DNA of 64,000 nt from the NCBI RefSeq assembly GCF_026802175.1, contig NZ_CP113797.1:372001-436000 (forward strand), read 5' to 3'. Both the position numbers and the translations under genes were made by a program. The stretch is from Thermocoleostomius sinensis A174 (GTDB taxonomy: Bacteria; Cyanobacteriota; Cyanobacteriia; Elainellales; Elainellaceae). Positions within the stretch are counted from its first letter, which is position 1, and the number at the start of each line of letters is the position of its first letter. Below the pieces are notes generated by a model, which had not been told where the DNA came from, ran no database searches, and worked only from the letters and a program-made list of their open reading frames with translations. Positions 47,102-56,436 of this stretch are shown here, in pieces.

Positions 47102-48820
47102 CTAGGGGATCACAGGCAATTGCAGCTGTGACGCTCGATCGCCATCGCTGTAGATTGTCACCGTGATGACCCTCGCATCCATTAAACGTCCCTGGCCCGA
47201 TCGATCGCCTGTTCCTGCATTGACAGCATAGGCGGGGAAACAAGCACCACTGAGACTGAGGCGGATCGCGCTGCCCTGAGGAATACAGATGCAGGTGGGT
47301 TGTAGCGTGAGAAGGTGAGGAGTGAGGGGTTGAGGGGCGGGCATCGGAGATTGGGAAGGGGATTGGGAAGCAGCGGCAGGCATCTCAACTTTGCCCACTG
47401 GTTGGTGAATGTACAGATAGCCTTGACTGAAGTTGAACACGCTACCATCAGGTTTTACTTCTGATAGAATCGCACAGACATCAAACGACGCTGTATCTGC
47501 TGTGCAGTATAGTTCGATCGTCGTCGCACCCGCCAAGTGCAAATCTGTTTCCAAAGGAGCGGAAGTGTAAGTCACCACATCACTGCGGCAATCTATGTTC
47601 GATCGATCGAATGACCCGGCTGGAAAAGCTGCATGACCACCGAGAGCCGGAACTGGACGCCACGGATCATGGACGAAGGTGTCAGGGGTTGAAGGCTGCG
47701 GGTGAGGGGGTGGGGATTGAGTTAATGTGCCAGCGCGATCATCTAAGGAAGCGAGTCCAGTGGTTTGCAAAAAATAGAATGTTTCAGGATGGTCCGGTGG
47801 GAAGCGATCGAACTGCCGCCACTGGTTAGTGCCCATTTCGAATAAGCAAACCGGGGCTTCGTTCAGCAGGCCTGTATCTATCCCTTTAAGGACCTGATCG
47901 AACCAGCGCAGTTGCAGCCGATCGATTGGGCTATTGGCCTCCGGGCCATAGTCGATCGCGCCTACTCTGCGTCCCCAAGGCAAATGCGCCCACGGACCTA
48001 CAACGAGATGCTGTGGGAACTGACTCCGGGATGCCATATGGTTGTATAGCTTTAACGTACCGCGCAGATAGGTATCAAACCAGCCACCAATGTGTAGCAT
48101 TGGCAGATCGGTGTTGTGAAGAAGCAAGCTAGGAGAAAGGTGACGCCAATACGGATCGGAGGCATCTGCGCGATCGAGCCAAGTGTGATAGTGCGAATCG
48201 GGAGCCAATCGTCGCAAAATTCCCGATCGAGCACAAACCGGATCTGACAGCGATGGATTGCGCGACGCCGCATACAAAGTGTGATACGTTTCAACGTTGT
48301 TTTGTCGGCGGGCTGTTTCTGCGGCAAGTTGAATCGCCCAACTGAGGTTCATCTGATAGCAAAACGCTCCTCCTTCATAGGCCCAGTCTTGATAAAGGTC
48401 ATAGGCCGTCATAGCAGGACAGATCGTTTTTAGGGCAGGGGGTTGCGCTGCGGCTGCATAAAGTTGCGTCATGCCCTGATAGGAGAACCCATACATGCCA
48501 ACTTGCCCGTTGCTTTGCGGCAAATTAGCAGCCCAGGCAATTGTATCTTCGCCATCTTCTCTTTCATGGGCAAACAAATCGAATATTCCTTCTGATGTGC
48601 CTCGTCCTCGGACATCTTGAATCACCACAATATATCCATGGGCTGCATACCAGCTTGGGTGAGCATACACCACCGTCGAGGCAATCGATCGTCCATAGGG
48701 TTGCCGCATCAGCAGTACCGGAAACTCAGCATCACTGTCGGGATAATAAACATCGGCATCAAGACGCACTCGATCGCGGGTATACAGGCAGCTTGTTTGT
48801 TTGGAGCGGACAGAAAACAT
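47102..48820 (-). CDS. CocE/NonD family hydrolase
   Basis: 572 residues, an alpha/beta hydrolase of the X-Pro dipeptidyl-peptidase/cocaine-esterase family. The nucleophile is S113 in YGFSYQGM; the N-terminal strand run has DVYYPDSDAEFPVLLMRQPYG and IQDVRGRGTSEG. The C-terminal jelly-roll domain (about 370-572) shows ATTIELYCTADTASFDVCAIL. Two low-complexity Pro/Ser/Gln insertions are encoded by heptamer repeats (47308-47370 and 47681-47722) in the jelly-roll part. The natural substrate cannot be read from sequence. The frame is open throughout, so the gene is intact. Confidence 0.87.
   Translation of the reverse strand: MFSVRSKQTSCLYTRDRVRLDADVYYPDSDAEFPVLLMRQPYGRSIASTVVYAHPSWYAAHGYIVVIQDVRGRGTSEGIFDLFAHEREDGEDTIAWAANLPQSNGQVGMYGFSYQGMTQLYAAAAQPPALKTICPAMTAYDLYQDWAYEGGAFCYQMNLSWAIQLAAETARRQNNVETYHTLYAASRNPSLSDPVCARSGILRRLAPDSHYHTWLDRADASDPYWRHLSPSLLLHNTDLPMLHIGGWFDTYLRGTLKLYNHMASRSQFPQHLVVGPWAHLPWGRRVGAIDYGPEANSPIDRLQLRWFDQVLKGIDTGLLNEAPVCLFEMGTNQWRQFDRFPPDHPETFYFLQTTGLASLDDRAGTLTQSPPPHPQPSTPDTFVHDPWRPVPALGGHAAFPAGSFDRSNIDCRSDVVTYTSAPLETDLHLAGATTIELYCTADTASFDVCAILSEVKPDGSVFNFSQGYLYIHQPVGKVEMPAAASQSPSQSPMPAPQPLTPHLLTLQPTCICIPQGSAIRLSLSGACFPAYAVNAGTGDRSGQGRLMDARVITVTIYSDGDRASQLQLPVIP
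47308..47370. repeat. Heptamer repeat tract inside the CocE/NonD hydrolase gene (first)
   Basis: Units such as GTGAGGA, GTGAGGG, GTTGAGG, GGCGGGC, ATCGGAG and ATTGGGA (47315-47356) follow each other, about nine heptads in 63 bases. It encodes a Pro/Ser/Gln/Leu-rich segment near residues 484-504. Confidence 0.65.
47681..47722. repeat. Heptamer repeat tract inside the CocE/NonD hydrolase gene (second)
   Basis: Six units GTCAGGG, GTTGAAG, GCTGCGG, GTGAGGG, GGTGGGG and ATTGAGT occupy exactly 42 bases. It encodes the QSPPPHPQPSTPD linker near residues 367-380. Confidence 0.65.
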
Positions 48821-48878
48821 AGGAGGTGAAGCTATCTATAGCGGGTGATTTGTCTAAATTCTCCTCCATCGCGTTGCC

Positions 48879-49103
48879 TTAGTGAGAGCGACAGAACCAA
48901 CCCAACACATTGATATCTCCCCGCATAGCTTCTAATTCCTGTTGGTGCTGTTCTGCCATCTGGTAATACCACTGACAGTATGCTTCCAGAGCTTCTCGTT
49001 GTTCTACCTCGCGGTGAAAATCATGAGTCGCTTGATACACCTGAAAAATTTCCTCAACGTCTGGTTGGGGAATCGGAATAATCTGTTGTAAAAAATCAGC
49101 CAT
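48879..49103 (-). CDS. Small conserved-looking hypothetical protein
   Basis: 74 residues from the ATG ending at 49103 (MADFLQQIIPIPQP). Helical, acidic, with a Gln/Glu-rich middle (YCQWYYQMAEQHQQELEAMRG) and a C-terminal DINVLGWFCR motif. The frame stays open upstream by 55 codons, but that part looks like translated spacer. The composition and sharp N-terminus support a real gene. Function unknown. It follows the YdcF-like gene on the same strand. Confidence 0.6.
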   Translation of the reverse strand: MADFLQQIIPIPQPDVEEIFQVYQATHDFHREVEQREALEAYCQWYYQMAEQHQQELEAMRGDINVLGWFCRSH

Positions 49104-49230
49104 TGCTGTCAATAAAGGGGCGGGTCTAAAATAACCCGTTCTTAAGAACGGTTTTCGCCGTCTGCTGTTATCGTGATCATAGCAATCGTAGCTCCTGCGA
49201 TCGCACCCTCTTTTGCTATCTTCAAATAAA

Positions 49231-50025
49231 TCACAGCCAACCGCGTAAACGATAAACACCGATACCAATATACTCTTTCAGCGCTCGTGTAAAATGATAC
49301 AAATTTCCAGCCTCTGGAAGCAAGTTTAACAGCTTGCCTTCGAGGGTCTTGAGCGAATCCTGCAATTCACTCTCCCCTACCAAGAAGTCAGTAGGAGCGG
49401 GAATCGCATCGATGCCCTGCTTTTGAAAAATAGCAAGCGATCGGGGCATATGCATAGCAGAGGTTACGAGCAGCACCCGGTTGAAGTTGCGTTGCTGCAA
49501 GATCTGTTTAACATTCACTGCATTTTCGTAAGTATTCAGTGACGTTGGATCTTGCAAAATGGCTGAACTGGGAACTCCCAAAGCTTGGGCAATCGCCGCC
49601 ATGTCGGCCGACTCGGAGGCGCTGTTGTGTCCCTCCCAATCAATTCGACCACCGCTAAGGATCAAAAATGGAGCCTTTCCCTGCTGATACAATCGGGCAC
49701 CGTGGACAATTCGATCGCTCTCTTCCATTAAGTCAATCCAAGGGCGTGGTTCCTTTTGGGGGCGGGTGGCTCCACCTAGCACAACAATGGCATCAACCGT
49801 CGGCAGATCTGCCGTGGGTATATGCTGAGATTCTAACGAGTACAACAGTCGTCCTGCGACTTGTCCGTTACTGGGAATCAAGATCACGAGCAGCGCCAAC
49901 AGAATGAATATCGCTGAGAGGCGGGGGCGCTTCCAAAGTGTAAATAGTGCTCCAATTAGCAACAAACACGCTAAGCCAATTGGATAAACGAATAGGGGAA
50001 GAAGTTTTGAGAGAAAAAGAAACAT
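49231..50025 (-). CDS. YdcF family (DUF218) membrane protein
   Basis: 264 residues from the ATG at 50025 (MFLFLSKLL). Two N-terminal membrane helices (about 4-28 and 34-52) precede the DUF218 domain with VDAIVVLGGATR, RIVHGARLYQQGKAPFLILSGG, SLNTYENAVNVKQIL and VLLVTSAMHMPRSLAIFQKQG. Proteins of this type (ElyC/SanA/YdcF) are linked to envelope integrity and vancomycin resistance in other bacteria. An in-frame TTG at 50061 is a less likely start. Confidence 0.88.
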   Translation of the reverse strand: MFLFLSKLLPLFVYPIGLACLLLIGALFTLWKRPRLSAIFILLALLVILIPSNGQVAGRLLYSLESQHIPTADLPTVDAIVVLGGATRPQKEPRPWIDLMEESDRIVHGARLYQQGKAPFLILSGGRIDWEGHNSASESADMAAIAQALGVPSSAILQDPTSLNTYENAVNVKQILQQRNFNRVLLVTSAMHMPRSLAIFQKQGIDAIPAPTDFLVGESELQDSLKTLEGKLLNLLPEAGNLYHFTRALKEYIGIGVYRLRGWL

Positions 50026-50211
50026 TGTGAGAGGAGGAAATGGAAAATTAGAAATTGACAAGCCTAAGAAGTAAACACTATTTTTAGTAATTAATTAAAC
50101 TTGACAACCATAAGACCAAAGCTTAGAAGACTATGAAAAATCTTGTAGACTAAGAATCTGTAGGTTAACGTTAATTTTTTATAGAACCAACCAAGGAACA
50201 AACCAGAAACA

Positions 50212-50616
50212 ATGCCTTCCATTTCAGAGAAACATTCCAACTCACTATTGCTATGTTTATTTAACCTCTTGGCAGACTTTGATGGTCAAATTTCTCCAGC
50301 AGCCATTCCAATTTTAGCCGAGCTAAGAACTCGTTCCGATGCATTGCCTCCTCTCTATGCCGATGTGTTGGGTTTACCCTTCAGTGCAACCTGTGCTGAG
50401 TTGGTCGATCGCATTGAATCGCTAACGCAAGAACAGATTGCGATCGCGAGTTATGCCTTTCAAATTTTCCGTTCCTATGAGCAACTGTTGAAGGTCAAGA
50501 GCGGAACAATGGCATCCGAACAAAAAGCAGCGTATGAATCGCAGCTAGAACGGGTACGGTTGGTGATTGTCCGTACCCGCGCTGCTTTGGTTGAAGCCCT
50601 GCACCAAAATTCGTGA
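50212..50616 (+). CDS. Hypothetical helical protein
   Basis: 134 residues, not recognised. Alpha-helical throughout with a conserved-looking LLADFDGQISPAAIPILAEL start and LTQEQIAIASYAFQIFRSYEQLL. No membrane segment, signal or cysteine pair. Converges with the carbonic anhydrase gene. Confidence 0.65.
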   Translation: MPSISEKHSNSLLLCLFNLLADFDGQISPAAIPILAELRTRSDALPPLYADVLGLPFSATCAELVDRIESLTQEQIAIASYAFQIFRSYEQLLKVKSGTMASEQKAAYESQLERVRLVIVRTRAALVEALHQNS

Positions 50617-50658
50617 TCACCATTCATGCTTCGATCGCCCTTATATCCAGATAAAGCA

Positions 50659-51387
50659 TCACTTGGTATTCATTCCACCTAACAGTGCTTGTAACCATAG
50701 CCATCGTCCCCGGCTATCTTTTTCTAGCAATGGATCGGGAACGGGAAATGAGCGCTGTTCTAAAGGAATAAACAACCCAACGCTGGCATTATAGGCAAAC
50801 ACCACCCCCGATGCCAGTTCATAAACCCATGCATGGAGATTTAGTGTACCAGCGTGAAGTTTCGATCGAATAACGGGATAGGTCTTTAAATTCTCTACTT
50901 GGGTTAACACATTTTGCTTAACGGCAATCTTTAAAAGTTCTTCAGGTGCATACTCTTGATCGCTGTAATTATCTACAATTAACCGCCGAGTCGCTTCAGC
51001 ATGGTGCTTGAGCCAGTCATAGACCAACGGCATCTCTTCGGCTAGGTTGCCAATTTGCAACAGCCCTTTCATTGCGCCGCAATGAGAGTGACCACAAATA
51101 ATAATGTCTTTAATACCCAAAGCTTGAACCGCATATTCAATCGCCGCCCCCTCGGCGTTGTTCGTTGAATTATAAGTTGGAATAATATTTCCTACATTAC
51201 GCACTACAAATAAGTCTCCCGGTTGAGCTTGGGTGATCAAAAACGGATCAATGCGAGAGTCAGAACAAGTAATGAACAAAACTTCTGGAGATTGTCCATG
51301 GGAAAGCTGTTGAAATAGTTCGCGGTACGTTTTGAAGTGGTGGTTATGAAATTCATTGAGTCCATTGATAATTCCTGCCATTGACAT
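50659..51387 (-). CDS. Beta-class carbonic anhydrase
   Basis: Interconverts CO2 and bicarbonate. 242 residues from the ATG ending at 51387, which has AGAGGA upstream. Zinc ligands C41 (ITCSDSR), H100 and C103 (CGHSHCG) are visible, with the D43-R45 dyad in CSDSRID. It lacks the long C-terminal extension of carboxysomal CcaA, so whether it is carboxysomal, cytosolic or membrane-associated is uncertain. Not near carboxysome genes in this window. Confidence 0.92.
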   Translation of the reverse strand: MSMAGIINGLNEFHNHHFKTYRELFQQLSHGQSPEVLFITCSDSRIDPFLITQAQPGDLFVVRNVGNIIPTYNSTNNAEGAAIEYAVQALGIKDIIICGHSHCGAMKGLLQIGNLAEEMPLVYDWLKHHAEATRRLIVDNYSDQEYAPEELLKIAVKQNVLTQVENLKTYPVIRSKLHAGTLNLHAWVYELASGVVFAYNASVGLFIPLEQRSFPVPDPLLEKDSRGRWLWLQALLGGMNTK

Positions 51388-51715
51388 ATTTTCAGTCCTC
51401 TCTGCATCTGAAATAGGGATTGGAGCCACAACGGAAACAATCGTGAACGATCGTGACTTGAAGCGATAGCGGGTTTAAGTGGCAGTCTGCACCCTTGAGT
51501 AATCTTGAGCGAATCAACAAACCAAACCGTCTAGCAACAGCTTAGTGTAGCCAATTTCAACCAACCTGTAAGGACTCAAATCACTCTGGTCCTTTAATTT
51601 AAAGCCTAGACTCAAATTCAATTCATTGGCAGCAGGTAGATGGTATTGAAGGTCACGTGCCTCGCCGTTGGCTGTCTCTTGGTACAGTTAGAAAGTTTGA
51701 TGCAGGGCAGCAAGG

Positions 51716-52168
51716 ATGATCACGATTCAAGTAGAACCACAGGCAACCAAGGATGACGCGGTGACAGTGATGGAGATTGTTCGATCGTTTAATCAGCAAT
51801 TTTTTGCACCGACTCAGTGGCGATCGGTGACAGTGCTGGCTAGAGACGAAACAGGTGCGATCGTCGGGGGCGCATTGGGTGACATTGGCTGTGGTTGGCT
51901 TTACCTTAGCGTATTAGGGGTTCGCGAAGATTGGCGGCGGCAGGGAATAGGTACAGCGTTACTGCAAGCAGTCGAACAAGAAGCACAAACCCAAGGCAGC
52001 ATTGGAGTATATCTGGAAACGATCGAGTTTCAAGCACCCGAATTCTATCAACGCAATGGCTATAGCATCTATGCCGTGCAGGAAAATTATCCTGCTGGGT
52101 TTAAGCGATACTACTTGCAAAAGCTGTTTACACCGTTGTCACGAACATTGCACCCAATCAGCACCTGA
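51716..52168 (+). CDS. GNAT family N-acetyltransferase
   Basis: 150 residues with the acetyl-CoA binding motif VREDWRRQGIGTALL (about 69-83) and the C-terminal EFYQRNGYSIYAV segment. Substrate unknown. A second GNAT gene follows by about 100 bp on the same strand, but the two are not close paralogs. Confidence 0.85.
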   Translation: MITIQVEPQATKDDAVTVMEIVRSFNQQFFAPTQWRSVTVLARDETGAIVGGALGDIGCGWLYLSVLGVREDWRRQGIGTALLQAVEQEAQTQGSIGVYLETIEFQAPEFYQRNGYSIYAVQENYPAGFKRYYLQKLFTPLSRTLHPIST

Positions 52169-52270
52169 GCCAGCCAAGAATCCTCGGACAAAAACTGTGT
52201 GATTCGGTACAGGTTGAGATTCGCATCCTGCTTATGGTGGGAAGAAAGTAACGAATTTAACGACACGATA

Positions 52271-52858
52271 ATGAATCACCTTGTATCAACAAATCGATCG
52301 ATGCCATCCATTCCCGATTTAACCACCGCTGCCCCTCTAAAAAATGGTGCAATTAACGTAATTGTTCGTCCAGCCACTCATGACGACCTTTCCGCCATTC
52401 TAGAAATCTATAATGAAGCTGTGCTGAATACAACGGCGTCTTACGAGTATCGCCCCAGCACCTTGGAATCGCGAGCCGCCTGGTTTGATGCCCATTTACA
52501 GAATCGATTGCCTGTGTTCGTGGCTCAACTGGAGAATGGTCAGATTGTAGGATGGAGTGCCTTAAATTCCTTTCGTTCGGCTGAAGGCTATCACTGTACG
52601 GCCGAAAACTCGATCTATGTGGCAGCCGATAAACGAGGGCAAGGAATCGGGAAACTGTTGTTAGCTCCGTTGATTACAGCAGGCCAACAGTTGGGCTTGC
52701 ATAGCCTAATTGCGGGCATTGATGCCGCCAATGTTGCCAGCATTCGCCTCCATGCCGCGTTTGGGTTTGAGCAAGTTGGATACTTGAAGCAGGTGGCCCG
52801 TAAGTTCGATCGTTGGCTGGATTTGGTGTTGATGCAGCGGTTACTCTCGCAAGATTGA
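52271..52858 (+). CDS. GNAT acetyltransferase of the phosphinothricin/methionine-sulfoximine type
   Basis: 195 residues from ATG 52271; ATG 52301 is an alternative. The Pat/MddA-like pattern is clear: VRPATHDDLSAILEIYNEAVLNTTASYEY, VAADKRGQGIGKLLL, IAGIDAANVASIRLHAAFGFEQVG and RKFDRWLDLVLMQ. Family members acetylate phosphinothricin, methionine sulfoximine or related amino-acid derivatives; which one applies here is unknown. Confidence 0.88.
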   Translation: MNHLVSTNRSMPSIPDLTTAAPLKNGAINVIVRPATHDDLSAILEIYNEAVLNTTASYEYRPSTLESRAAWFDAHLQNRLPVFVAQLENGQIVGWSALNSFRSAEGYHCTAENSIYVAADKRGQGIGKLLLAPLITAGQQLGLHSLIAGIDAANVASIRLHAAFGFEQVGYLKQVARKFDRWLDLVLMQRLLSQD

Positions 52859-52977
52859 TGGTTAAAGGAGGGGATCTCTATCTTTGTGGAGGTGACAACT
52901 TGAAAGTCGGCAGGCTTCAACAGTATAAATAAAGCGCTTCCACTAAAGTGCTGGTTCAATTTGACCACGCATCCCCT

Positions 52978-53898
52978 ATGCTGTCTCGAAAGGCATTGCC
53001 TCGAACAACCCAACAGCATCCGCGATCGACCCTCAACGAAACAGCGACAGGGTATCTGTTCATTGCTCCAACGTTGCTAGTGCTGGGGATCTTTACCGTG
53101 CTGCCAATTTTTCTAGCCATTTTTCTGTCGCTGCATCGAGTGCAGTTACTCGGTGAGATTAACTACGAATTTGTTGGACTGCGCAACTTTGCTCGATTAG
53201 CTGAAGATGGGCGGGTGTGGATTGCTTTGAAAAATACAGCCGAATATGTGGCGATCGTGGTTCCTACCCAAACCATTTTGGCACTGCTGTTAGCTGTCAC
53301 GTTAAATGCAGGTATTAAGGGGCAGCGCTGGTGGCGAATTATCTATTTCTTGCCGACCGTCACGTCTTCGGCTGTGTTGACGCTAATTTTCATGTGGATC
53401 TATAACACGAATGGATTGCTGAATTATGGGCTGAACTGGATTGGGTTGCCGACCTATAACTGGTTGGGTGATCCAGCCGTGGCTTTGAAGGGCATCATGC
53501 TGATGAATATTTGGTCAACAGCCCCGTTTTATATGGTGATTTATTTAGCGGCGCTGCAAGATTTGCCTCTGTCTCTCTATGAAGCGGCGGCCATTGATGG
53601 AGCTAACGCTTGGCAACGGTTTTTCTCAATCACATTACCGCTGCTGAAACCCGTCACGTTTTTTGTCGTCGCAATGGGAATTATTGGCACGTTTCAACTT
53701 TTCGATCAGGCTTATATTTTCTCGAATGGATCGGGCGGCCCCAACAACGCCACACTGACAGTCGTGCTATTGATTTATCAATATGTGTTCCGCGATTTGC
53801 AGATGGGATATGCGGCGGCGATCGCCTTTCTGTTAGCGATGGTAATTATTGTGCTCACGTTGATTCAACGCCAAATGTTCGGCAAAGAGGAACGGTAA
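52978..53898 (+). CDS. Sugar ABC transporter permease (MalF/UgpA type)
   Basis: 306 residues with six membrane helices and the ATPase-contacting EAA loop EAAAIDGANAWQRFFSITLP. It pairs with the second permease 80 bp downstream. No substrate-binding protein or ATPase gene accompanies the pair in this window, so the carbohydrate is unknown. The start is chosen at ATG 52978; an in-frame GTG at 52948 is possible. In cyanobacteria such permeases often share an ATPase encoded elsewhere. Confidence 0.88.
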   Translation: MLSRKALPRTTQQHPRSTLNETATGYLFIAPTLLVLGIFTVLPIFLAIFLSLHRVQLLGEINYEFVGLRNFARLAEDGRVWIALKNTAEYVAIVVPTQTILALLLAVTLNAGIKGQRWWRIIYFLPTVTSSAVLTLIFMWIYNTNGLLNYGLNWIGLPTYNWLGDPAVALKGIMLMNIWSTAPFYMVIYLAALQDLPLSLYEAAAIDGANAWQRFFSITLPLLKPVTFFVVAMGIIGTFQLFDQAYIFSNGSGGPNNATLTVVLLIYQYVFRDLQMGYAAAIAFLLAMVIIVLTLIQRQMFGKEER

Positions 53899-53978
53899 AA
53901 CCGATAAAAAAGAAGAATGCCGTAGGAGTAGACTGGCGTGTTTGCTCCAAAAGGATGAAAGTTGAAGGGTAAAGGAAT

Positions 53979-54827
53979 ATGCGTCAGCGCCTCGACATGG
54001 AAAAACGATCGGTTTGGCTACAAGGGCTGCTTTATACGGTGCTAGTACTGTATGCAGTGATTACGCTGATTCCGTTTTTGTGGGCGCTGTCGGCCTCGTT
54101 TAAGCCGCTGGCAGAGATCATCAGCGGTAGCATGAATTTGATTCCGCGCCAGTTTACCTTCGAGAACTATCGCCAAATTTTTACACAAGAGCCGCTATTT
54201 CTGCGTTGGTTATTCAACAGCGTTGTAATTGCGCTGAGTGTAACGCTGCTGAATTTAATCTTTAACTCGATGGCGGGGTATGCATTGGCGCGGTTGCGGT
54301 TTCGCGGCAGACAGTTCTGGTTTTTCCTGATTTTGGCGGTTCTGGCAGTACCGTCGCAAGTCACGCTAATTCCTACCTTTTTAATTCTCAAATCCTTGGG
54401 TTGGCTCAATTCTTATCAAGGCATGATTGTGCCCGCGATGATCAACGCTACGTTTATTTTCATGATGCGGCAATTTTTCCTGAACTTTCCCCGCGAGTTG
54501 GAAGAAGCCGCTGCTCTAGACGGTCTCGATCGCTTCAAAACCTTTTTGTATATTGTTTTGCCCTTAGCCAAACCCGCCTTGGCGGCTCAAGCAATTTTTG
54601 TGTTTATGGGAAGCTGGAATAATTTTCTACTACCTGTGGTAATTTTATTTGATCCAGAAATGTTTACGTTACCTTTGGGGTTAAATACATTCAAAGGTCA
54701 ATACATTAGTTACTGGAATTACATCATGGCAGCATCAATGGTGTTCACGTTACCAGTACTACTACTATACGCATTCTTTAACCGCTATTTTATCCAAGGC
54801 GTAACCTTTACAGGCGGCAAAGGATGA
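53979..54827 (+). CDS. Sugar ABC transporter permease (MalG/UgpE type)
   Basis: 282 residues, six membrane helices, EAA loop EAAALDGLDRFKTFLYIVLP near residue 175 and the typical C-terminal FNRYFIQGVTFTGGKG. It forms the heterodimeric channel with the preceding gene. It ends convergently with the TAXI gene, 30 bp from that stop. Confidence 0.9.
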   Translation: MRQRLDMEKRSVWLQGLLYTVLVLYAVITLIPFLWALSASFKPLAEIISGSMNLIPRQFTFENYRQIFTQEPLFLRWLFNSVVIALSVTLLNLIFNSMAGYALARLRFRGRQFWFFLILAVLAVPSQVTLIPTFLILKSLGWLNSYQGMIVPAMINATFIFMMRQFFLNFPRELEEAAALDGLDRFKTFLYIVLPLAKPALAAQAIFVFMGSWNNFLLPVVILFDPEMFTLPLGLNTFKGQYISYWNYIMAASMVFTLPVLLLYAFFNRYFIQGVTFTGGKG

Positions 54828-54856
54828 GAAACGAGAATAGTTAAGAGGGAGAAGAA

Positions 54857-56173
54857 TTAGTTAGACGACAAATCTGGAGACACGGGTGGTTGCGATCGAG
54901 CATTCATTAAGAGCATTTCGCGATGGCGCAGGGTGGTAATAGCCGTTTCCCAGGGGAAAGTAAATGATTGAAAGGATTCTGGTGAAATCCGATCTTTGTC
55001 TAAATCCACGACCACTTGCCGCAAGATTTCAAACAACTGATACCGAATAGTTTCTAATTCGGTTAAATCATTCGCTGTTTGAATTTGCTCCATAAGCGCC
55101 ACAATTTCTAAGTTGTAGCGATCGGCTCGATTCTTTTGTCTGCCATCTAACCACAGTCGTAATTGCCATAATCCAGAAGCAGCTAAGACCCCTACTGAAA
55201 ACAGTAGACCGATCGGTTCGGCATACTCTACCCAAAAGACCGGGCGATCTTGCTCGTAATAAGCCTTGGCTCCTGGATGTAGCGGCAAGCCCAAATTTTC
55301 TCCAGCCTCTGGCAAACGAATGGTGGCTGTGCGGGGATGTAATACCACTAATTCATTGCGAAACTCGAACAGCGTTTGCGTAATTGCGCGAGTGAGTTTT
55401 GGGTCTAGCTCGGCATGACTGATTAGCACTGCCCGCACGCTGACAACTGGCAAATCCTCGGCTGGAATGGGAACGGCTCCATCATAGGTGCCTTTAGGAA
55501 TTTGCGTAGCTTCCAAATAGGGCAACGACAGCCGCAGTGCTTCGACCTGATCGATCGGCACAAGCTGCGATTGACTGGTGCGCAATAATTCTGCCAAGGC
55601 TGGATTACCCAAAGCCATCACCCGCGAGAGGGCATCTACTTCACCTTGACGCAGGGCTGCGTATGCCGCATCGGGCGACATTGGCAGGGCGGTAAAATCG
55701 GCAGCAGTAAGGTAGTAGTGTTGGCTGAGGGCCCAAAACAGTTTGTAAGAACCGCTCCCTTCGGGCATTAGGGCGACTCGTTTACCGCGCAAATCGCCAA
55801 AGGATCGAATATTAGCGTCCGATCGGGCAATTAAATGAAACACTTCTGGAAACAGAAAAGCCAACGCTCTAGCAGAAGGTTGGGGCGGCGTATCACTTTG
55901 AATGATAGCCAGTTGGGCTTGTCCCTGTTGCAATAACTCGATATTTTGCTGAGAGCCTTCTGTTTCTAACACATTAATGGCAATGTCGGGGTGGTGTTGT
56001 GCTACAACGGTTGCCAGCGCTTGCCCGAACGCATAGTACTCACCTTGTGCTCCTCCGGTTGCAATCACAAGTCGGTACACTTGATGTTGCTCGCGCCACC
56101 ATTGCACAGCTAGTCCGGTTGCTGCCACAATGCTAAGCAATACAACTGGAAACACAAAGCGAGCGCGTACCAT
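54857..56173 (-). CDS. TAXI family protein anchored by two membrane segments
   Basis: 438 residues. A membrane helix (about 7-24) leads into a periplasmic-type TAXI solute-binding domain (about 33-315): LVIATGGAQGEYYAFGQALA, LAIIQSD, GKRVALMPEGSGSYKLF. A second membrane helix (about 322-341) follows, then a cytosolic helical tail (about 345-438). TAXI proteins usually serve TRAP transporters as secreted binding proteins; here it is membrane-fixed at both ends and no TRAP permease gene is near. A receptor or orphan role is possible. Confidence 0.8.
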   Translation of the reverse strand: MVRARFVFPVVLLSIVAATGLAVQWWREQHQVYRLVIATGGAQGEYYAFGQALATVVAQHHPDIAINVLETEGSQQNIELLQQGQAQLAIIQSDTPPQPSARALAFLFPEVFHLIARSDANIRSFGDLRGKRVALMPEGSGSYKLFWALSQHYYLTAADFTALPMSPDAAYAALRQGEVDALSRVMALGNPALAELLRTSQSQLVPIDQVEALRLSLPYLEATQIPKGTYDGAVPIPAEDLPVVSVRAVLISHAELDPKLTRAITQTLFEFRNELVVLHPRTATIRLPEAGENLGLPLHPGAKAYYEQDRPVFWVEYAEPIGLLFSVGVLAASGLWQLRLWLDGRQKNRADRYNLEIVALMEQIQTANDLTELETIRYQLFEILRQVVVDLDKDRISPESFQSFTFPWETAITTLRHREMLLMNARSQPPVSPDLSSN

Positions 56174-56436
56174 AATGTGTTCGTTCCCCAGAGATGTTAG
56201 AGAAGCGGTCAGAGAGGAGAATTTCAGAGAGAAAGGTATCAGAGAATATGCTCAGAATCTCTCATGTAGTTAAGTCGTTAAGTCAAGGAACCCTCTAGTC
56301 ATTTTACGCGCCATAGCAAGGGCAATCTAGACCACATCTAGACTGCCCGAACCAGAGACCAGATAGATGACGCGGCTACGATTGGCTGCCATTTGTTGCA
56401 ATCGCAATCGGCTTGCATATGTATTAGCTGGTTTGG

